8,136 nucleotides of DNA, taken from the NCBI GenBank assembly GCA_946479125.1, contig CAMLET010000122.1, positions 1 through 8,136 of the forward strand. The letters run 5' to 3'. The translations under genes were made by a program, and so were the position numbers. Positions 6,428-8,136 of the stretch are shown here, piece by piece (the first letter of the stretch is position 1; each line of letters opens with the position of its first letter). This stretch comes from an uncultured Flavobacteriales bacterium (GTDB taxonomy: Bacteria > Bacteroidota > Bacteroidia > Flavobacteriales > Crocinitomicaceae). Under the pieces are notes generated by a model. It saw nothing but the letters and a program-made list of their open reading frames with translations, made no database searches and had not been told where the DNA came from.

Positions 6428-7057
6428 ATGGATCACTACAAAGAAACAGCAGCAACATGGAATAAATTGGCCAATCTCTACGAAGAACGATTCATGGATT
6501 TCACCATTTACAATGAAAGCTATGACTTCGTGTGTTCTACCCTTTCTGAATCTCAGACTGAAATTCTGGAGGTTGGTTCTGGACCAGGAATGATTGCCAG
6601 GTATCTTTTAGAAAAACGTACTGACTTCAACATTCTTGGAACCGATGTTGCTCCAAATATGGTTGAACTGGCACAAAAAAACAATCCGAAAGCTGAATTT
6701 CAGTTGCTGGACTGCAGAGAAATTTTGTCTTTAAACAAAACCTTCGATGCTATCCTTTCTGGGTTTTGCATTCCGTATTTATCGAATGACGACACGAGTG
6801 CCTTTATCTCAGACGCACACAGTATTCTCAGCGAGAATGGACTAATATATCTAAGTTTTGTTCCGGGAGATGAAAACAAAAGCGGTTATCAAACCGGCAG
6901 TTCGGGCGACAAGGTTTACTTTTATTATCATTCTGAAGAGAATATTCTGGAAGCACTTAAGCATTCAGAATTTAAAGTATTGAAACAATTTTCAATTCCA
7001 TATGAACGCGCGAATGGTGACAAGGAAGAGCATTTGGTTTTGATCGCTCAAAAATAA
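6428..7057 (+). CDS. Class I SAM-dependent methyltransferase
   Basis: A 209-residue cytoplasmic protein with the Rossmann-type methyltransferase fold. Motif I is EVGSGPG (48-54), binding the methionine part of S-adenosylmethionine. The acidic residue ending strand 2 is Asp73 in GTDVAPNM and would contact the ribose. LLDCREI (93-99) fits motif II, and FDAILSGFCIPYL (106-118) is the strand-4 motif that usually lies near the acceptor site. The C-terminal strands (FKVLKQFSIPY and HLVLIAQK) complete the sheet. The length is that of a bare methyltransferase domain without an added substrate-recognition domain. The start MDHYKETAATWNKLA is typical of the family: the residues before motif I form the N-terminal helix that folds over the cofactor. 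The substrate cannot be deduced, and the neighbours give no hint. A palindromic repeat ends 6 bases before the start. Confidence 0.9.
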   Translation: MDHYKETAATWNKLANLYEERFMDFTIYNESYDFVCSTLSESQTEILEVGSGPGMIARYLLEKRTDFNILGTDVAPNMVELAQKNNPKAEFQLLDCREILSLNKTFDAILSGFCIPYLSNDDTSAFISDAHSILSENGLIYLSFVPGDENKSGYQTGSSGDKVYFYYHSEENILEALKHSEFKVLKQFSIPYERANGDKEEHLVLIAQK

Positions 7058-7122
7058 ACACCAACTGTTAACTAAAACCAAGTTTATGGTATGATTTCAT
7101 TGAATAAACTATCTTTAGTAGC

Positions 7123-7842
7123 ATGAAAAGAGTTGTAGTCTTCTTTATAGTTTTGCTTTCCGTTCAGCTCGGGAATGCCCAAACTGATGTTTTTACATGG
7201 GAAGAAGGACTAACAAAGTACAGCGGAACTTTTGATACCAAAACCAACACAAAAGAAAACCTGGATAAAATCTTTGATCACCTGATTCATACTCCAGCTA
7301 GTTTTTTCGAAGTGGCGAACGTTTGGACCATCAACCAAATGGACAGTACGTTTCTAAATCCGTTGGATTCGGCATACCAGATGAACAAAACGATCCTGGA
7401 ACAAATTGTTCTTCCGCAAGGTGCTTTTTGGAAAGACTTAAAAGCGAAAAGGCTTACTGAATTGAATCAGTTTTACATGGCAAAACGATTTGAAATATTA
7501 AGTTATACCAATCCAACAGTTCTATTGAACGACAAATATTCCTACTGTTTTCAATATGCACAAGCACTAAACGGAACAGATGAAGAGCTTCTCTTTACAT
7601 GGAAAATGCTTCATGATGAACAGAAAAAAACGAATAGTTCTCCCGAAACGCTTGAGGCACGATACTTGTTAGAATTGAGCTCTGAAAATAGTTTACTGTT
7701 TGCCAAATTGAATGTTACAATGTACGGCTGGTGGAATTGCATTAATAATCAATTGCCTTATGTACACGACACCAATGGGCATTTTTTGAAGGAATTTAAA
7801 ACACTCTTTACAAAAACAGAAACGCATTATTTTGAAGACTGA
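7123..7842 (+). CDS. Hypothetical secreted protein, 239 residues
   Basis: I do not recognise this family. It starts with a clear signal peptide (MKRVVVFFIVLLSVQLGNAQ, cleavage after residue 20), so it should be exported to the periplasm or beyond; there is no lipobox and no later hydrophobic segment. The mature part looks mostly alpha-helical, with charged and aromatic residues (for example ILEQIVLPQGAFWKDLKAKR at about 91-110 and TLEARYLLELSSENSLL at about 176-192). Only two cysteines remain, Cys142 and Cys206, which could form one disulfide. Late in the protein is a conspicuous MYGWWNCINN (200-209). The gene begins 65 bases after the methyltransferase stop, in a gap without a terminator, so read-through from that gene is possible. 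A palindromic element starts at its stop codon. It is ordinary in composition and has no sign of truncation. Confidence 0.75.
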   Translation: MKRVVVFFIVLLSVQLGNAQTDVFTWEEGLTKYSGTFDTKTNTKENLDKIFDHLIHTPASFFEVANVWTINQMDSTFLNPLDSAYQMNKTILEQIVLPQGAFWKDLKAKRLTELNQFYMAKRFEILSYTNPTVLLNDKYSYCFQYAQALNGTDEELLFTWKMLHDEQKKTNSSPETLEARYLLELSSENSLLFAKLNVTMYGWWNCINNQLPYVHDTNGHFLKEFKTLFTKTETHYFED

Positions 7843-7900
7843 CTTCGACTATGCTCAAACACCTTCAATCTCCGAAGGTTATCGAGCGAAGCCGAGATAA
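7840..7900. repeat. Dispersed REP-like element, inverted pair (copies 3 and 4)
   Basis: Left half 7840-7863 (plus) carries TCGACTATGCTC, and right half 7877-7900 (minus) carries TCGGCTTCGCTC. The right half matches the element at 6343-6367 in 19 of 24 positions, the left half in 15 of 24. Together they make a long imperfect hairpin whose apical stem ACCTTC (7861-7866) / GAAGGT (7874-7879) is perfect, with a 7-base loop. The element overlaps the stop codon of the preceding gene and ends 22 bases before the next start. No T-run follows on the plus strand, so it is not a classical intrinsic terminator. Confidence 0.65.
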
Positions 7901-7922
7901 ACAAACAACTAATAAAACACTC

Positions 7923-8136
7923 ATGAAACTACTTACTCTACTCGTTTTCTCCCTTTTGGGAACTGCTGCTTTCAGCCAAAAAGTATTCTCCGTTCAGTAT
8001 GAATCTCAAGCAGATGTTAAAGTCTTTGTTGTAGACTACGAATCGCAAGCTGATGTATTGGTTTACAAAGTAAAATACGAAAGTCAAGCTGGCGACAACA
8101 ACGGAAAATGGTTTTTCACGGATTACGAAAGTCAGG
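7923..8136 (+). CDS. Secreted DUF6150 / 7(1) septoil-knot family protein, 3'-truncated by window edge
   Basis: A partial gene with 71 codons visible, open to the right edge. The ATG at 7923 starts a signal peptide (MKLLTLLVFSLLGTAAFS, cleavage about residue 18 or 19), preceded by an A-rich leader. The mature part is built from short beta-strand repeats: YESQ occurs at residues 26, 39, 52 and 68, first with a 13-residue period (YESQADVKVFVVD, then YESQADVLVYKVK) and then with a 16-residue unit, QAGDNNGKWFFTD. This pattern of [VD]-x-Y-E-S-Q-A-D repeats followed by NGKWFF is what I recall for DUF6150, a small family reported to fold into a highly knotted 7(1) beta structure, found mainly in Bacteroidota. 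The biological function is unknown. More repeats are expected beyond the window. It might be co-transcribed with the preceding secreted protein, although a palindrome separates them. Confidence 0.8.
   Translation, partial: MKLLTLLVFSLLGTAAFSQKVFSVQYESQADVKVFVVDYESQADVLVYKVKYESQAGDNNGKWFFTDYESQ

Noticed and set aside
7110..7117. TATCTTTA as a -7 box for the hypothetical protein gene
   Set aside because: It has one mismatch to TAnnTTTG, no TTG at proper spacing, and leaves only 5 bases before the ATG.

Overview
The window looks like chromosomal DNA of a member of the Bacteroidota, probably Flavobacteriales; a Fluviicola/Crocinitomicaceae-type genome is my guess and not proven. The reasons are the AT-rich composition, starts preceded by A-rich leaders instead of Shine-Dalgarno sites, TAnnTTTG-type -7 promoter boxes, an outer membrane beta-barrel receptor of the Bacteroidota OMP_b-brl_3 type, and intergenic palindromes of kinds common in this phylum.

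Layout. (1) Bases 1-992, plus strand: the 3' part of a DUF58 (vWA-like) gene whose true start lies left of the window. (2) 993-1129: a convergent intergenic gap holding a 17-bp inverted repeat built from CACATAG units. (3) 1130-3556, minus strand: a TonB-dependent-receptor-like outer membrane beta-barrel protein. (4) 3557-3886: a divergent intergenic region with a perfect 23-bp inverted repeat built from CGCAAAG units and a -7 promoter box. (5) 3887-5443: an ALDH7-family dehydrogenase (alpha-aminoadipate semialdehyde / L-piperidine-6-carboxylate dehydrogenase) followed by a strong intrinsic terminator. (6) 5574-6329: a secreted 3D-domain (MltA-like double-psi barrel) protein with two extra CxxC motifs. 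(7) 6428-7057: a class I SAM-dependent methyltransferase. (8) 7123-7842: a secreted protein of unknown function. (9) 7923 to the right edge: the 5' end of a secreted YESQAD-repeat protein that I recognise as DUF6150 / 7(1) septoil knot family.

The genes do not form an obvious pathway. Each plus-strand gene from 3887 onward is separated from the next by 65-130 bp, and three of those gaps carry related palindromic elements with a TCGACTnCGCTC core; two sit in terminator-like hairpins. This points to separately transcribed genes, not one operon. Several apparent long-ORF starts (60, 3571, 3839, 5508) are artefacts, and the starts given here are corrected. The most notable items are the septoil-knot gene, the dispersed palindrome family, the two inverted repeats that share an architecture, and the cysteine-bearing 3D protein. 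I see no phage, CRISPR, transposase, tRNA or rRNA, and no clear multi-gene novel system.
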